Origin: Streptococcus pasteurianus
GTDB taxonomy: Bacteria; Bacillota; Bacilli; Lactobacillales; Streptococcaceae
DNA length: 64,000 nucleotides
NCBI RefSeq assembly: GCF_004843545.1
Contig: NZ_CP039457.1
Coordinates: 1,578,501-1,642,500, forward strand
Direction of reading: 5' to 3'
Numbering within the stretch: position 1 is the first letter of the stretch; each line of letters starts with the position of its first letter. Below are positions 45,558 through 55,985 of the stretch, piece after piece. Both the position numbers and the translations under genes were made by a program. The notes beneath the pieces are model-generated. The model saw only the letters and a program-made list of their open reading frames with translations, did not search any database and was not told the DNA's origin.

Positions 45558-46430
45558 TTAAGATAATTTGTTTTTTTGTAAAAAATCAACAGTAGCCCCC
45601 ATTAAGTTAGCAGCATTTTGAAATCGACATCTGGCAATATTTGGGACAAAAGGCGCAATACCAACGATTTGCTTCAGATTATTCAATTCTTTTGTCAAGT
45701 CGGGAATTAACCAATCTGCCTGAGAAACACCTCCACCTATTAAAATAATGTCTGGATCAAAAGCATAAGATAAATTAAAAATTCCTCTGGCTACCTGATG
45801 TACAAAAAAAGCTTTTTCCTCACAAGCAATGGTTTCACCAAGAAAAGCCCTTTCAAAAATCTCAACTGCATCTAACTTTTCCCCTGTACGTTTATAATAA
45901 CGTCTAGCCATGCTAACAGTCGTTCCAACAGTTGAGAAAGTTTGAGTATCATCCACCAACATATAACCGAATTCCCCACCAAAAAGATGCTCGCCATGGT
46001 GAACCTTACCATCGATAACAACAGCACCTCCCACACCAGTTCCAAGAACTAACAACAAAGCTGTCGTACAGCCTTTAGCCGCTCCAAAAGCTACTTCTGC
46101 TAAAGCTGCGCAATTGGCATCATTTTCAATGGATACAGGAAGAGCAAACAGTGTTTCAAGTTCCGACTGAATATTAAATCCATGTATATAAGGTAGAGCG
46201 CTTGCTCCTTCAATAACACCAGTGTTTTTATTAACAGCACCCGGGGAACTAATCGCTACACCTTGAATAATGTGTTCCTTCTTTGCCTGTTCCACTATAT
46301 TACTTAGGCAATGATAAAAAGATTCTAAATCTATCGGTGTTTTAACACTGGTAATATCTCCTAATTTTCCTTTATCATAAAGGGTGTATTTTATGGTTGT
46401 TCCACCGATATCAATAGCTAGTAATGACAT
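45558..46430 (-). CDS. ROK-family sugar kinase of the N-glycan locus
   Basis: A 290-residue ROK kinase (AIDIGGTTIKYTLYD at the start, ATP phosphate loop LGTGVGGAVV, catalytic Asp in ENDANCAA). Related pneumococcal genes (SP_2142 type) sit in the N-glycan locus. It likely phosphorylates mannose or glucose set free in the cell, or GlcNAc; the substrate is inference. It ends the GH1-DUF624 operon. Confidence 0.85.
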   Translation of the reverse strand: MSLLAIDIGGTTIKYTLYDKGKLGDITSVKTPIDLESFYHCLSNIVEQAKKEHIIQGVAISSPGAVNKNTGVIEGASALPYIHGFNIQSELETLFALPVSIENDANCAALAEVAFGAAKGCTTALLLVLGTGVGGAVVIDGKVHHGEHLFGGEFGYMLVDDTQTFSTVGTTVSMARRYYKRTGEKLDAVEIFERAFLGETIACEEKAFFVHQVARGIFNLSYAFDPDIILIGGGVSQADWLIPDLTKELNNLKQIVGIAPFVPNIARCRFQNAANLMGATVDFLQKNKLS

Positions 46431-46469
46431 AATATCTCCTTATACAGATAATTAGTTAAAAAATTACTA

Positions 46470-47897
46470 TCAAGTTCGATACTTTTCTAAAATTTCTTCA
46501 GAAATATCTAGAGTAGACGTATCTGTTAGCTGTTTATACCAGTAAGCAGATTTTTTTAACGTCTTAATTTGAGTATGCGTATTTAGAGCAATTAATCCAT
46601 AACGATTTTTATATGAATTTCGCCAACTCCAACAATCTATCGGAGTCCAGACATGATATCCTAAACAATTAGCACCTTCCTCTATAGCTTTATATAACCA
46701 AAAAAGATGCTCAGTCATGAAAATAATACGGTAATCATCGCAGATCATATTATCTGCATCCTTGAAGCGTTCTTCATTTTCAACTCCAATTCCATTTTCT
46801 GATACAAACCAAGGAAGATTTCCGTAATCATTTTGTAAACGTTTTGCAATAGCATATAGCGTCTGAGGATGAATTTCCCATCCTCTATCTGCATTCATAC
46901 GTACTCCTCGTTTTTGATAAGAAGCATAATATTTATCTGGACGCCAATCTTGCGCTAAACTGTCACTTGAATACTCTGGTTCTCTAACACGATTTGGATG
47001 ATAATAATTTATCCCTAAAATATCAATGGTATTATTCTGAATACAAGCCAGATCCTCTACATTAGAGTTCCAGATAATACCTTCTTTAACCAATAATTCC
47101 ACAAAATCTTTTGGAAATTGGCCTTTAACTGAAGCATCTAGAAAGAAACGATTTTGCCAAAGATCTGCCATCTCTGTTGCTTTGATATCTTCTATATTGT
47201 CTGTCGCTGGATAGGCAGGCGTAACATTTAATATAATACCAATCCGTCCTTTGGGGTTTTGATTATATTTTCGGTAATTCGCAATAGCACACGAGGAAGC
47301 TAATTGAAGGTGATAAGCGACTTGAATTGCTTTTTTGCCATCAACTAGATCTGGGTAGTGAAAACCTAGAAGATAGCCACATTCAACCACTACCATCGGT
47401 TCATTGAAGGTAAACCAATCAACCACACGATCGCTAAATGCTTGGAAGCAAACAGAAGCAAATTTTGCGTACAAATCCACTACATGACGACTCTCCCAAC
47501 CACCATACCGTTCCATCAACTCCATTGGTAAATCAAAATGATTTAAATTCAACATGGGGCGAATGCCTTGTGCCAAGCACTCATCAATAACAGCATTATA
47601 AAAGGCAAGTCCTTGTTCATTGACAGTGTTTTTCTCAAAATCATCTATTAAACGAGTCCACTGAATACTGGTCCTTAGTGATTTTAAACCAGCTTCTTTC
47701 ATCAAACGTATGTCTTCTTTAAAATCATGAAAAAAATTGCTGGCAGTGTCTGGACCTAGCGCTCCCCAAAAACGCTCTTGATAGTGATCAAAATCATAGT
47801 CAAAGACGCTATCGTGCTTTTTCTTAAATCGTCCCTCGGTTTGCGGGCCACTCGTTGCTCCCCCCCATAAAAAATCCTTTGGAAATGTTACTAACAT
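46470..47897 (-). CDS. Glycoside hydrolase family 1 beta-glycosidase
   Basis: A 475-residue GH1 enzyme (BglA type). Acid/base Glu in WFTFNEPMVV (~residue 170) and nucleophile Glu in FVSENGIGVE (~370). The family includes 6-phospho-beta-glucosidases, beta-glucosidases and beta-mannosidases. The gene context (N-glycan core Man-beta-1,4-GlcNAc) allows a role in cutting this beta bond, but this is inference. It lies between DUF624 and ROK genes with tight spacing. Confidence 0.88.
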   Translation of the reverse strand: MLVTFPKDFLWGGATSGPQTEGRFKKKHDSVFDYDFDHYQERFWGALGPDTASNFFHDFKEDIRLMKEAGLKSLRTSIQWTRLIDDFEKNTVNEQGLAFYNAVIDECLAQGIRPMLNLNHFDLPMELMERYGGWESRHVVDLYAKFASVCFQAFSDRVVDWFTFNEPMVVVECGYLLGFHYPDLVDGKKAIQVAYHLQLASSCAIANYRKYNQNPKGRIGIILNVTPAYPATDNIEDIKATEMADLWQNRFFLDASVKGQFPKDFVELLVKEGIIWNSNVEDLACIQNNTIDILGINYYHPNRVREPEYSSDSLAQDWRPDKYYASYQKRGVRMNADRGWEIHPQTLYAIAKRLQNDYGNLPWFVSENGIGVENEERFKDADNMICDDYRIIFMTEHLFWLYKAIEEGANCLGYHVWTPIDCWSWRNSYKNRYGLIALNTHTQIKTLKKSAYWYKQLTDTSTLDISEEILEKYRT

Positions 47898-47909
47898 ACA
47901 AAGCTCCTT

Positions 47910-48518
47910 TTATTCTGCTAATTGTTCCTCAACATGATTTCGCCAATCCTTGGTAACAGCTACACAATAGACCTGTAAAAGACCTATCATCCCAAAAAGA
48001 ATTAATCCCTTAAATTGATATGTGAGAGCTAAAATCAAAACTAAGCCTACTAATAGTTTTAAATAGGTCATAAAATTAACAAAATTTGAAATAAAACTTA
48101 ATCCTATTAAATTCTTTATACTTATCTCAAATTGACTATCGATCAATAAAGCATACTCAAAAGCTATTATGACAAAAATTAAAGCGAAGAACAAAATAAA
48201 ATCAACTACTAAGAATAATAGACCTGAAATCTGCACTGATAAATATAAATTGTAGCTAAGTAAAATAAGTATAGCTGTATAAATCCAAAAAATTAGGTTC
48301 GCGCGTGCAAACTCTTTTCGAAAAAGTTGAAACGCTTCCCTTAACGTAATAGATTTATAATCGAAGTCATATGATAAATAAAGAATGGTAATAACTTTTA
48401 AAGCAGGTCCGATTCCCGCAACAATTAAACCAGTAGCCGTTAAAATCCAAAAGAATAGGGTCAATTTTACGATAACCCATATTCGAATAAAAAAAGTTTC
48501 TAATGCTTTTCCAATCAT
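47910..48518 (-). CDS. YesL-like membrane protein (DUF624)
   Basis: A 202-residue membrane protein with about five helices, of the DUF624/YesL family often found beside sugar ABC transporters and glycosidases. The biochemical role is unknown; a transporter helper has been proposed. It starts the DUF624-GH1-ROK operon. Confidence 0.8.
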   Translation of the reverse strand: MIGKALETFFIRIWVIVKLTLFFWILTATGLIVAGIGPALKVITILYLSYDFDYKSITLREAFQLFRKEFARANLIFWIYTAILILLSYNLYLSVQISGLLFLVVDFILFFALIFVIIAFEYALLIDSQFEISIKNLIGLSFISNFVNFMTYLKLLVGLVLILALTYQFKGLILFGMIGLLQVYCVAVTKDWRNHVEEQLAE

Positions 48519-48870
48519 TTTTCACTATCTTTCTATTTGTGTTTTTCCTTATTGTACCACTTCTCTGAGGACTTAACTGTTTTTAAACAACGTTAATATC
48601 GTTTTAAGGTAAACAGTAAATATCAAATAGCGCTCAACGAAAATTAAAACTATACTAGATAATGAACTACCCCATATAACCAAGATTTGGTAAGTCAAGG
48701 AAGGTACAGTATCGTTTTAACTTTCGAAGAGTGTACATGATCCATTTTTCTCAGAATTACTTATTTCTAAAGGATTATTTTACTCAAATAAGAGTTGCAA
48801 ATTCATAAATAATGATTCATTAAGAGATGCCGAAATATAAGGAAGTATCTTTTCTAAGTGAATTTTGTAT
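48519..48870. other. Intergenic region upstream of DUF624, nothing clear
   Basis: About 350 AT-rich bases. It must hold the promoter of the DUF624-GH1-ROK operon and the end of the GH85 transcript, but I see no strong terminator, operator or repeat. Confidence 0.4.
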
Positions 48871-51630
48871 TTATTTTAAACCTTGTACTTGAACTTCATA
48901 CAAGCGAACCGCTGAGTCAGAACCTTGAGTTGGTTTTTTTGCTGTGATACGCACATAACGTGCTTGACATTGCTTAAAGGCGTGTTGTGTTTCTTCCGCC
49001 TTATTTTTTTTCACATTAGCAACTTCTGTCCAGTTTTGCTTATCTGCTGAGACTTCAACAATATAATCGGAAGTATTCATGTCCGCCGATTCTCCACCAG
49101 CTTCTGCATGGCTGATTGATACTTGGTTAATTGTTTCTGCTTTTCCAAGATCAATCGTCACATTATGTTTACGGGGGCCAACAGCACACCACTTCGTATC
49201 TAATTTACCATCAACAACCATTTCGCCTGCTTCTGATTCATTGGTAAATCCATCCACTTCAACTACTTTATTGAGAGCAAAATTTGTTAATTCCACTGTT
49301 TTATCTACGACAGTTATTAAAGCTTTTTGCGTCACTTTATTTTCCTTGCCCTTATTATTTACTGCTGTCAAACTAACTGAATAGGTACCTGCTTTTGCAA
49401 AACTTACTGTCGGATTTTTCGCTGTTGCACTTTCCTTATCGGCACCTTCGATTTTCCACTTGTATTTTACAGAAGCTAAGTTTGACTTATTTATAAAGTG
49501 CACTTTTTCACCAACACTAACCACTGTTTTATCTGCTACAAATGCTGCTTGTGGTAAAGAATTATCTGGCCAATCAACTGTAGTAGTTGATGATTTTCCT
49601 GCTTTACCCTCTTGGTTAACAGGTACAATCTCAAAGCTTGTTTTCTCTACATTTTTACCACGTTTTAAAGCGTTTACAAAGAAAGCATTAATATTGGAGC
49701 TACCTAAAAATTCCTTGCTTTTATCCGCATTAATCTGATAAATCTCATAGTGTACTTGATTACTCTCATCTGCATCTGACTTCCAAGTTAGTCTAAAACC
49801 ACCAATAGTCCCTTCTTCTTCAAAGACTTTATCAGAGACTTTAGCCTCTGCTACAGAAATATTTTTAGCTTTGTCTCCATTTGTCAATGTCATTTCGCCA
49901 ATATGAATAGATTGAGCCTCCATATCTTTATCTGCTGTCAAGCGAAGTCCAATTTTTCGAATGTTTTTTCCAACCAGTTTTTTGGTATCAAAAGTAATAT
50001 TAGACCAATCACTATCTAAGCTTTTATCCCCAGATAACTCAATTTTTTTACCATCAGATAATTCAAAAATCGCTTTAACTTTAACTGATTGATCGGAACG
50101 CATCTTGACAGAAAAAATGGCATCTTTTTTGACGGTCAAATCTGTGGCAAACAAAGTAAGCGTAGAAGATTTACCTGCTGCAAGATAGTCTGCCTGCAAT
50201 TTAAGAGAATTACCACCATTATAAGCATTAGCAAAATCAAAACTTGGAGTTATCTGATTATCGCCTTCATTGTCAATAATCCAACGATAAGTCGGTAGAA
50301 TACCCGCCAAACTACGATCGTTCCAGTCTCTTTCGGATATTTTTTGACCGTCTTTAAAATAATTATAACCATTTCCTAGATTGAAATTAGTAGTAAACGA
50401 ATCTCCTGTGATTGCTGATTTTTCCAGGACATATTTAGAAAGTCCGATCCAAGATTCATCATCAGAGGCATCGACTTTTCTTGGATCTGCTTCTTGATTG
50501 ACCCAAAAAGTTGACTCGCGATTTTGGAAATCATCCCAATCAGTAGCATTGGTATAGGTGGCACTAGCAGCATACAAACCGATAGAAGTTTGGGTGCTAT
50601 TGTCTCCTTGCTCCAATAAGTCCCATTTAACCGATGTCTGCACATCTTTTTCTTGAACATCTATCCCCGCATAAATTTGATATGGATCCAAACTATGTTC
50701 TTTAGCGTATTGATTTGATTTCTCAAGTAACTTTTGATCGGCTAGCTTATTAGTATTCCACCAAAAATTCAAGAACATGCTATCAGCTGCCTTATCTTCT
50801 ATGAAGGTTGCATTTTGATCATTAAGTTGATTTTGCCAATCTACCTTACCATCTTTTGTCATGGCATCATACCACATCACTTGCAGATTAGGCTCTTCTT
50901 TTTTGACTTGTTGAATAAGGGCTTTCATATTTGCCGCATCTTCAGCGCTAAGTCCATCTGTTTCTTCATTGATAAACCAACCTTCAAATCCATATGCTTT
51001 TGCCACTTTTACCATTTGACTTGCAAATGGAAATTGACCATTATCATCCTTTGCAAGCATTTTCTTAACCCAATCTTCCTTACCACCATATTCATTAGGA
51101 GGTAGGAAAATCGTGCCCAGAACAGGTACACCGTTGATATGAGCTTCATCGATAACATCTGCTGATGGAGTCACAATCAACCCCTCTCCAGCTGAACCAC
51201 CCCAATACACTAGTGTATCAATGTATTGCCAATAGTCGAAAGTATAAGTCGAAAATTCAGAACTACCACGTGATGGGTTCCCCGAAGTAGACGAGTTCAT
51301 CATCGAAAGAGCTACAATTTTAGTCTTCTCATTTTGTGAGGAATTTGACGAAGTTAAATTCTCTGTAGCAACACGTTTTGCCAGAGGAACTCTTGATTGA
51401 TTATAGAGTAAATCTTTATCTTTTTTAGCTGACCACTTCAAGAATTTTTCGGGCATCCAATAGGAGGAAATGGGGGTATTTTTACTTTGATAGTCCGCTA
51501 TTGCTTCCGAGGTTACTTTATAGTTTGTCTCACTAGACATATTATTACAAGCTGCTAATAAAGTTGCTACTGTTAACACTCCTGTTGTTGACAGACCTAA
51601 TCGAACGAGCATTTTCTTCGTTATTTTCAT
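48871..51630 (-). CDS. Lipid-anchored endo-beta-N-acetylglucosaminidase (GH85, EndoD-like)
   Basis: A 919-residue lipoprotein (lipobox LLAACNN) that cuts the GlcNAc-GlcNAc core of N-glycans on host proteins. The GH85 domain spans about residues 50-440; the catalytic Asn and Glu are in GWFINEETDG. A beta-sandwich region follows, then a fibronectin-like and a PKD domain (about 690-775), and a C-terminal F5/8-type carbohydrate module (~780-919). It is anchored by lipid, unlike pneumococcal EndoD with LPXTG. It is the last gene of the transporter operon. Confidence 0.92.
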   Translation of the reverse strand: MKITKKMLVRLGLSTTGVLTVATLLAACNNMSSETNYKVTSEAIADYQSKNTPISSYWMPEKFLKWSAKKDKDLLYNQSRVPLAKRVATENLTSSNSSQNEKTKIVALSMMNSSTSGNPSRGSSEFSTYTFDYWQYIDTLVYWGGSAGEGLIVTPSADVIDEAHINGVPVLGTIFLPPNEYGGKEDWVKKMLAKDDNGQFPFASQMVKVAKAYGFEGWFINEETDGLSAEDAANMKALIQQVKKEEPNLQVMWYDAMTKDGKVDWQNQLNDQNATFIEDKAADSMFLNFWWNTNKLADQKLLEKSNQYAKEHSLDPYQIYAGIDVQEKDVQTSVKWDLLEQGDNSTQTSIGLYAASATYTNATDWDDFQNRESTFWVNQEADPRKVDASDDESWIGLSKYVLEKSAITGDSFTTNFNLGNGYNYFKDGQKISERDWNDRSLAGILPTYRWIIDNEGDNQITPSFDFANAYNGGNSLKLQADYLAAGKSSTLTLFATDLTVKKDAIFSVKMRSDQSVKVKAIFELSDGKKIELSGDKSLDSDWSNITFDTKKLVGKNIRKIGLRLTADKDMEAQSIHIGEMTLTNGDKAKNISVAEAKVSDKVFEEEGTIGGFRLTWKSDADESNQVHYEIYQINADKSKEFLGSSNINAFFVNALKRGKNVEKTSFEIVPVNQEGKAGKSSTTTVDWPDNSLPQAAFVADKTVVSVGEKVHFINKSNLASVKYKWKIEGADKESATAKNPTVSFAKAGTYSVSLTAVNNKGKENKVTQKALITVVDKTVELTNFALNKVVEVDGFTNESEAGEMVVDGKLDTKWCAVGPRKHNVTIDLGKAETINQVSISHAEAGGESADMNTSDYIVEVSADKQNWTEVANVKKNKAEETQHAFKQCQARYVRITAKKPTQGSDSAVRLYEVQVQGLK

Positions 51631-51649
51631 ATCATTCTCCAATAAATAG

Positions 51650-53248
51650 TTAGTCTTCCCTAGTCACCGAATCGATTTCGATAGCAAAAGCTTGCCAAGG
51701 TTGGAGCAAAACCATACTCAGCGAATCTGGAAATGAGACATTACCAATAATAAGACGTTTTATAATAAAATCAGACTCAAAATTCTGTGGATAGGATGAC
51801 AAATTAATGACCACAAGAATTGTCTGGTGAGATGTTTTTCTGAGATAGGCAATAACGCTATCAACACTATCTAGAAATAAAGTTTCTCCCGTAGTGACCC
51901 AATCTTCATCGTGTCTCAGACGAATCAGATTTTGATAAGTCGTAAAAATAGATTGAGGCTCTGCTAAAGCATCCTTTGCATTAATATTGACATAATTAGG
52001 ATTTACTGATATCCAAGGAATCCCCGTTGTAAATCCTGCTTGGATATCACTTGTCCATTGCATAGGGGTTCTAGCATTGTCACGACTCATATCACGTAAG
52101 ATATTCAAAATATCTTCTTTTGACTTCCCAATTTGTCGTTGTAACTTGTAAAAATCCCACGATTCTATATCTTTAAACTCCGACAAGTCAGTAAAGGGAT
52201 AGTTGGTCATGCCCAATTCTTCTCCCTGATAAATAAAGGGTGTGCCTCGTAGCAAGTGAAAAAGAATAGCAAAAGCTTTAGCCGAACGCTCACGATAGTC
52301 TCCTTCATCACCCCAGAAAGATACTATGCGTGGCAAATCATGATTATTTGTAAATAAAGCATTCCATGCTTGATTTGGCTTTAGTGATTGCCAAGCAAGT
52401 AGAGCCTCTTTTAGTTTTGGTACATTTAAAGGAAGTTTATTCCATTTGTCACCATTTCCAGCTGAAGTCAAGATATGCCAAAAGCCAAAAACCATCGACA
52501 ATTCCTTACGTTCTGGCGCACTGTAAAGCTTTGCCAACTCTGGTGAACTCGACCAAGCCTCACCAACGACAAGACAATCACGCTTTCCGAAGGTAGCCTC
52601 ATGCATTTCTTGAAGATAATCATGAAGATGCGGACCATTTACTGTCACTTCCTTATCGACTTGCTTACCAATCAAATCAATCACATCCAAACGAAAACCG
52701 CTAATACCTTTGTCTAACCAAAAATTCATCATCTGATAAATTTGCTGACGAACTTCTTTATTTTCCCAGTTAAGATCAGGTTGCTGGGGACTAAAGAGAT
52801 GGTAATAATACTGATTGGTCTGCGAATCATAGGTCCAGTTACTAGGATTTCCGATAGGCTGATCACGCCAGATATAGAAATTTCTTTTAGAATTATGCTT
52901 AGATTTACAAGATTCTTGAAACCAAGCATGTTGGTCCGAAGTATGATTTACCACCATATCCATAATCAGACGAATTCCTAGTTTTTTTGACTGATTGACA
53001 AGCTTATCAAAATCTGATAGCGTTCCAAAAATTGGGTCGATTTTACAATAATCCCCCACATCATAACCATTATCAACCATGGGAGATTGATAAACAGGAG
53101 ATAGCCAAATAGCATCAATTCCTAAGTTTTTTAGATAATCTAACTTCTCTAAGATTCCACGTATATCTCCTATTCCATCACCATTACTATCTTTAAAAGA
53201 ACGTGGATAAATCTGATAAATAACAGCTTTTTTCCACCAATTAGTCAT
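51650..53248 (-). CDS. GH13 alpha-glucosidase (oligo-1,6-glucosidase / dextran glucosidase type)
   Basis: A 532-residue GH13_31 enzyme. Catalytic Asp in GFRLDVIDLI, Glu in VVGEAWSS and Asp in FTNNHDLPR. The start WWKKAVIYQIYPRSFKDSNG is typical. DexB of S. mutans is of similar length. It cleaves alpha-glucosyl ends inside the cell; in this locus it may remove glucose caps or act on another sugar. I chose ATG 53248 for ribosome-site spacing (an ATG one codon earlier is possible). Confidence 0.88.
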   Translation of the reverse strand: MTNWWKKAVIYQIYPRSFKDSNGDGIGDIRGILEKLDYLKNLGIDAIWLSPVYQSPMVDNGYDVGDYCKIDPIFGTLSDFDKLVNQSKKLGIRLIMDMVVNHTSDQHAWFQESCKSKHNSKRNFYIWRDQPIGNPSNWTYDSQTNQYYYHLFSPQQPDLNWENKEVRQQIYQMMNFWLDKGISGFRLDVIDLIGKQVDKEVTVNGPHLHDYLQEMHEATFGKRDCLVVGEAWSSSPELAKLYSAPERKELSMVFGFWHILTSAGNGDKWNKLPLNVPKLKEALLAWQSLKPNQAWNALFTNNHDLPRIVSFWGDEGDYRERSAKAFAILFHLLRGTPFIYQGEELGMTNYPFTDLSEFKDIESWDFYKLQRQIGKSKEDILNILRDMSRDNARTPMQWTSDIQAGFTTGIPWISVNPNYVNINAKDALAEPQSIFTTYQNLIRLRHDEDWVTTGETLFLDSVDSVIAYLRKTSHQTILVVINLSSYPQNFESDFIIKRLIIGNVSFPDSLSMVLLQPWQAFAIEIDSVTRED

Positions 53249-53357
53249 CATATACTCCAAATCATTTTTTATTGTGAACAACTTCCAATGTAGCTTAAGA
53301 ATAAGATAGATACAAGAGGAAGAAAATAAAATGTTGAGTTAACTTATTAGTAAATAA

Positions 53358-53396
53358 GACCTCCCAAGATGTTTTAAAAAAACAACAAGAGAGGTC
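53358..53396 (-). terminator. Possible terminator after the ngtS-like gene
   Basis: GACCTC (53358-53363) pairs with GAGGTC (53391-53396), with inner TGTTTT/AAAACA pairing; the stem is imperfect and the flanking T-run is short. Confidence 0.4.
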
Positions 53397-53515
53397 CCGA
53401 TACTTACTAATTTTTCTACCGAATTTCAGTCAAGTAGATTTCTGGTATAGCAAAGTTTTAATACGTTAGACCAATTAAACTCTAATTTTAAAAACGACTG
53501 TTGTTAACCATACCT

Positions 53516-54976
53516 TTAGTTAGATTCTTTACTTTTAAGATAATCATCATATTGTGCTTGCATTTCTTTTTGTACTTTATCAAAACCAGCTTTCTTCAAA
53601 TCATCTTTTAGTTTTGGCAATGTTTCAGTCGGATCAACACTTCCTGTATTTAATTGGTCCAAGTACTGACTCATCACATTAGAAAGATTTGAAATCTCAG
53701 ATTTTACTTTTGATTGATCGAAAGTAAAACCTAATAATGGTGAAACAGAAGCATTTTTAATAGACTCATCTCTTTTAGCAATCATCTCATCTGTAACAGC
53801 ATCTGTAGTGTAAAGAAGGGCATTATTTCCAGTATTCCAAGCAGGCATGTGTGTTACACCTTCACTATAAGATTTCAATGTTTTAATCTTCTTATCACCC
53901 GTTTTTTCCCATTGTTTACCTTCAATACCATAAACAAGAGTATTAAGTAGCTTTTCGTTGCTGTTGATTAATCCAAGAACTTGCACTGCTTCTTTTTTAT
54001 GTTTAGAAGTATTTGAGACAACAAAATTTGCTACACGTGCTTGGTCAGTTGTAATCAATGATTCTGTCAAAGGTTTTGAAACTAATTCTTGACCTGCAGC
54101 TTGCGTTAAGATGGTATCACCATAATCGTAAGGACCTTGAGTCTCAATTCGAGCAAACCAGTTGTTTGAGTTCAAATCATAAGCAGTACTAGAAGTAGCA
54201 GCATCTGCTGGAATAAGTCCTTTTGTATAATATTCATGCATTAGTTTTAAATTCTCAACATAAGAAGGAATATCATATACATTTTGAATTTTCTTTCCAT
54301 CTCCAGTCACATCAACCACAAATGGTAGGCCATTTCCTAATACATAATCAACATTTCCTGGTGTTTTATACCCTTGACCAACAGCTAGAGCTGCAATATT
54401 TGGCTCTTTTTCATGAAATTCTTCTAAAACTTTTTGAGCTGACGCAAAGGAATTCACATCATTAATTGATAAATTATACTTATCAAGATACTGTTTATTA
54501 AAAGTAATTACTTGTTGGGCATAAATATTCGCATTTACAGGAAAAGCATAAAGTTTACCATTAATCTTATTTCCTTCAATATAAGATGGATTGAGAGATT
54601 CATATGCAGTTTTAGCATACTTAGGTGCTAAGTCTGTCAAATCAGCAAACGCTCCCTTAGAAGCATTAGTCGCATAATCCTGAGCAAAAGCTATATCGTA
54701 ATCCTCACCAGAAGAAATTATAACATTCATTTTTTTATCATAATCTCCCCAACCAATGTAACTAATTTCTAGTTTATATCCTGTTTCTTTTTCAATAATT
54801 TTATTAGCTTGAGCCATCAACTCTTCATAATTATCCGGCTTATCACCTTTTTGATACATGTGCAGGATTTTGTCACTAGAACCTTCTTTAGAAGATTTTG
54901 AAGTTCCACAAGCTACGAGAGTTGTAGCTGCCAATATCGACAGTGAAGCAAGAGCAATTCTTTGGTATTTTTTCAT
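53516..54976 (-). CDS. ABC transporter sugar-binding lipoprotein, NgtS-like
   Basis: A 486-residue lipoprotein (lipobox LVACGTSK) of the long extracellular solute-binding class with a DUF3502-like C-terminal part. Pneumococcal NgtS, which binds glycans freed by EndoD, has about the same length and gene context (next to two permeases). It probably takes up Man-GlcNAc glycans. No ATPase gene is nearby; such systems share the MsmK ATPase elsewhere in the genome. Confidence 0.85.
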   Translation of the reverse strand: MKKYQRIALASLSILAATTLVACGTSKSSKEGSSDKILHMYQKGDKPDNYEELMAQANKIIEKETGYKLEISYIGWGDYDKKMNVIISSGEDYDIAFAQDYATNASKGAFADLTDLAPKYAKTAYESLNPSYIEGNKINGKLYAFPVNANIYAQQVITFNKQYLDKYNLSINDVNSFASAQKVLEEFHEKEPNIAALAVGQGYKTPGNVDYVLGNGLPFVVDVTGDGKKIQNVYDIPSYVENLKLMHEYYTKGLIPADAATSSTAYDLNSNNWFARIETQGPYDYGDTILTQAAGQELVSKPLTESLITTDQARVANFVVSNTSKHKKEAVQVLGLINSNEKLLNTLVYGIEGKQWEKTGDKKIKTLKSYSEGVTHMPAWNTGNNALLYTTDAVTDEMIAKRDESIKNASVSPLLGFTFDQSKVKSEISNLSNVMSQYLDQLNTGSVDPTETLPKLKDDLKKAGFDKVQKEMQAQYDDYLKSKESN

Positions 54977-55044
54977 AAGATAACCTCCTTGGAGTTTCCT
55001 CCATTTTATTTAAATAACACATTAAAAAGTAAATAATATCTTAG

Positions 55045-55977
55045 CTATTCTTTGACACCGCCAATTGTCAATCCCTTAACAAAATAGCGTTGGAAGAAAG
55101 GATAGCTGATTGCAATCGGCAAAGTTGAGATAACGACAATAGCCATTCGAGCTGATTCTCCCGGAAGAGCCGCTAGACCACCAGCAATCTGTGATCCTGC
55201 TCCAGCATTTTGCGTCAAATATTGTAGATTATTTTGAATCTTCATCAATAAATACTGCAACGGTATCAGCTTATCATCTGATATATAAAGTAGAGCATTG
55301 AACCAATCATTCCAATAGCCAAGCGCTGCAAAAAGTGAGATAGTAGCAATACCAGGGACAGCTAGTGGAAGAACAATTTGAGTAAAGATTCTCATCTCGC
55401 TAGCCCCGTCAATACGTGCTGACTCAATAATAGAATCCGGAACCGAACGTTTGAAAAAGGTTCGCATAACAATAATATTAAATGGAGAAACTGCCATTGG
55501 TAAAATTAAGGCCCAAATTGTATCTTGCAGTTGCAAAAGATTGGTTACAACAAGATAGTTAGCAATCATACCAGGTGAAAACAGCATAGTGATAAGACAA
55601 AATACTGTAAAAAAGCGACGAAAAGGAAAGTTATTCCGAGAAATTGCATAAGCATATAAAGAAGTTGCCGTCGCATTAATCACTGTCCCAAGAACTGTTA
55701 CAAGAATTGTTACAAATAAAGACTGCAACATCTTCTCTTTCATCTGATCAAACAAGAAAGTGTAAGCATAAAAGCTCCATTCCCTAGGAAAAAAACTATA
55801 ACCATATTGCTGTAAAGCTGATTCTTTTGTAAGTGAAATAGCTAAAACAAATAAAAAGGGGAGAACACATGAAATCGCAAATAACGCAATCACAATATTG
55901 AAGATAAAATTGACCGGACGATTAAATCCCCTAACAGATAAAGATGCTATTTTTTTCTTTTTTTTCTTCACAATCAA
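55045..55977 (-). CDS. ABC transporter permease, NgtP2/YtcP-like
   Basis: A 310-residue permease with six helices and the EAA loop ESARIDGASEMRIFTQIVLP (residues ~200-220), which meets the ATPase. It is the second permease in the cluster; start ATG follows GAGGAGATTTG. Confidence 0.88.
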   Translation of the reverse strand: MIVKKKKKKIASLSVRGFNRPVNFIFNIVIALFAISCVLPFLFVLAISLTKESALQQYGYSFFPREWSFYAYTFLFDQMKEKMLQSLFVTILVTVLGTVINATATSLYAYAISRNNFPFRRFFTVFCLITMLFSPGMIANYLVVTNLLQLQDTIWALILPMAVSPFNIIVMRTFFKRSVPDSIIESARIDGASEMRIFTQIVLPLAVPGIATISLFAALGYWNDWFNALLYISDDKLIPLQYLLMKIQNNLQYLTQNAGAGSQIAGGLAALPGESARMAIVVISTLPIAISYPFFQRYFVKGLTIGGVKE

Positions 55978-55985
55978 ATCTCCTC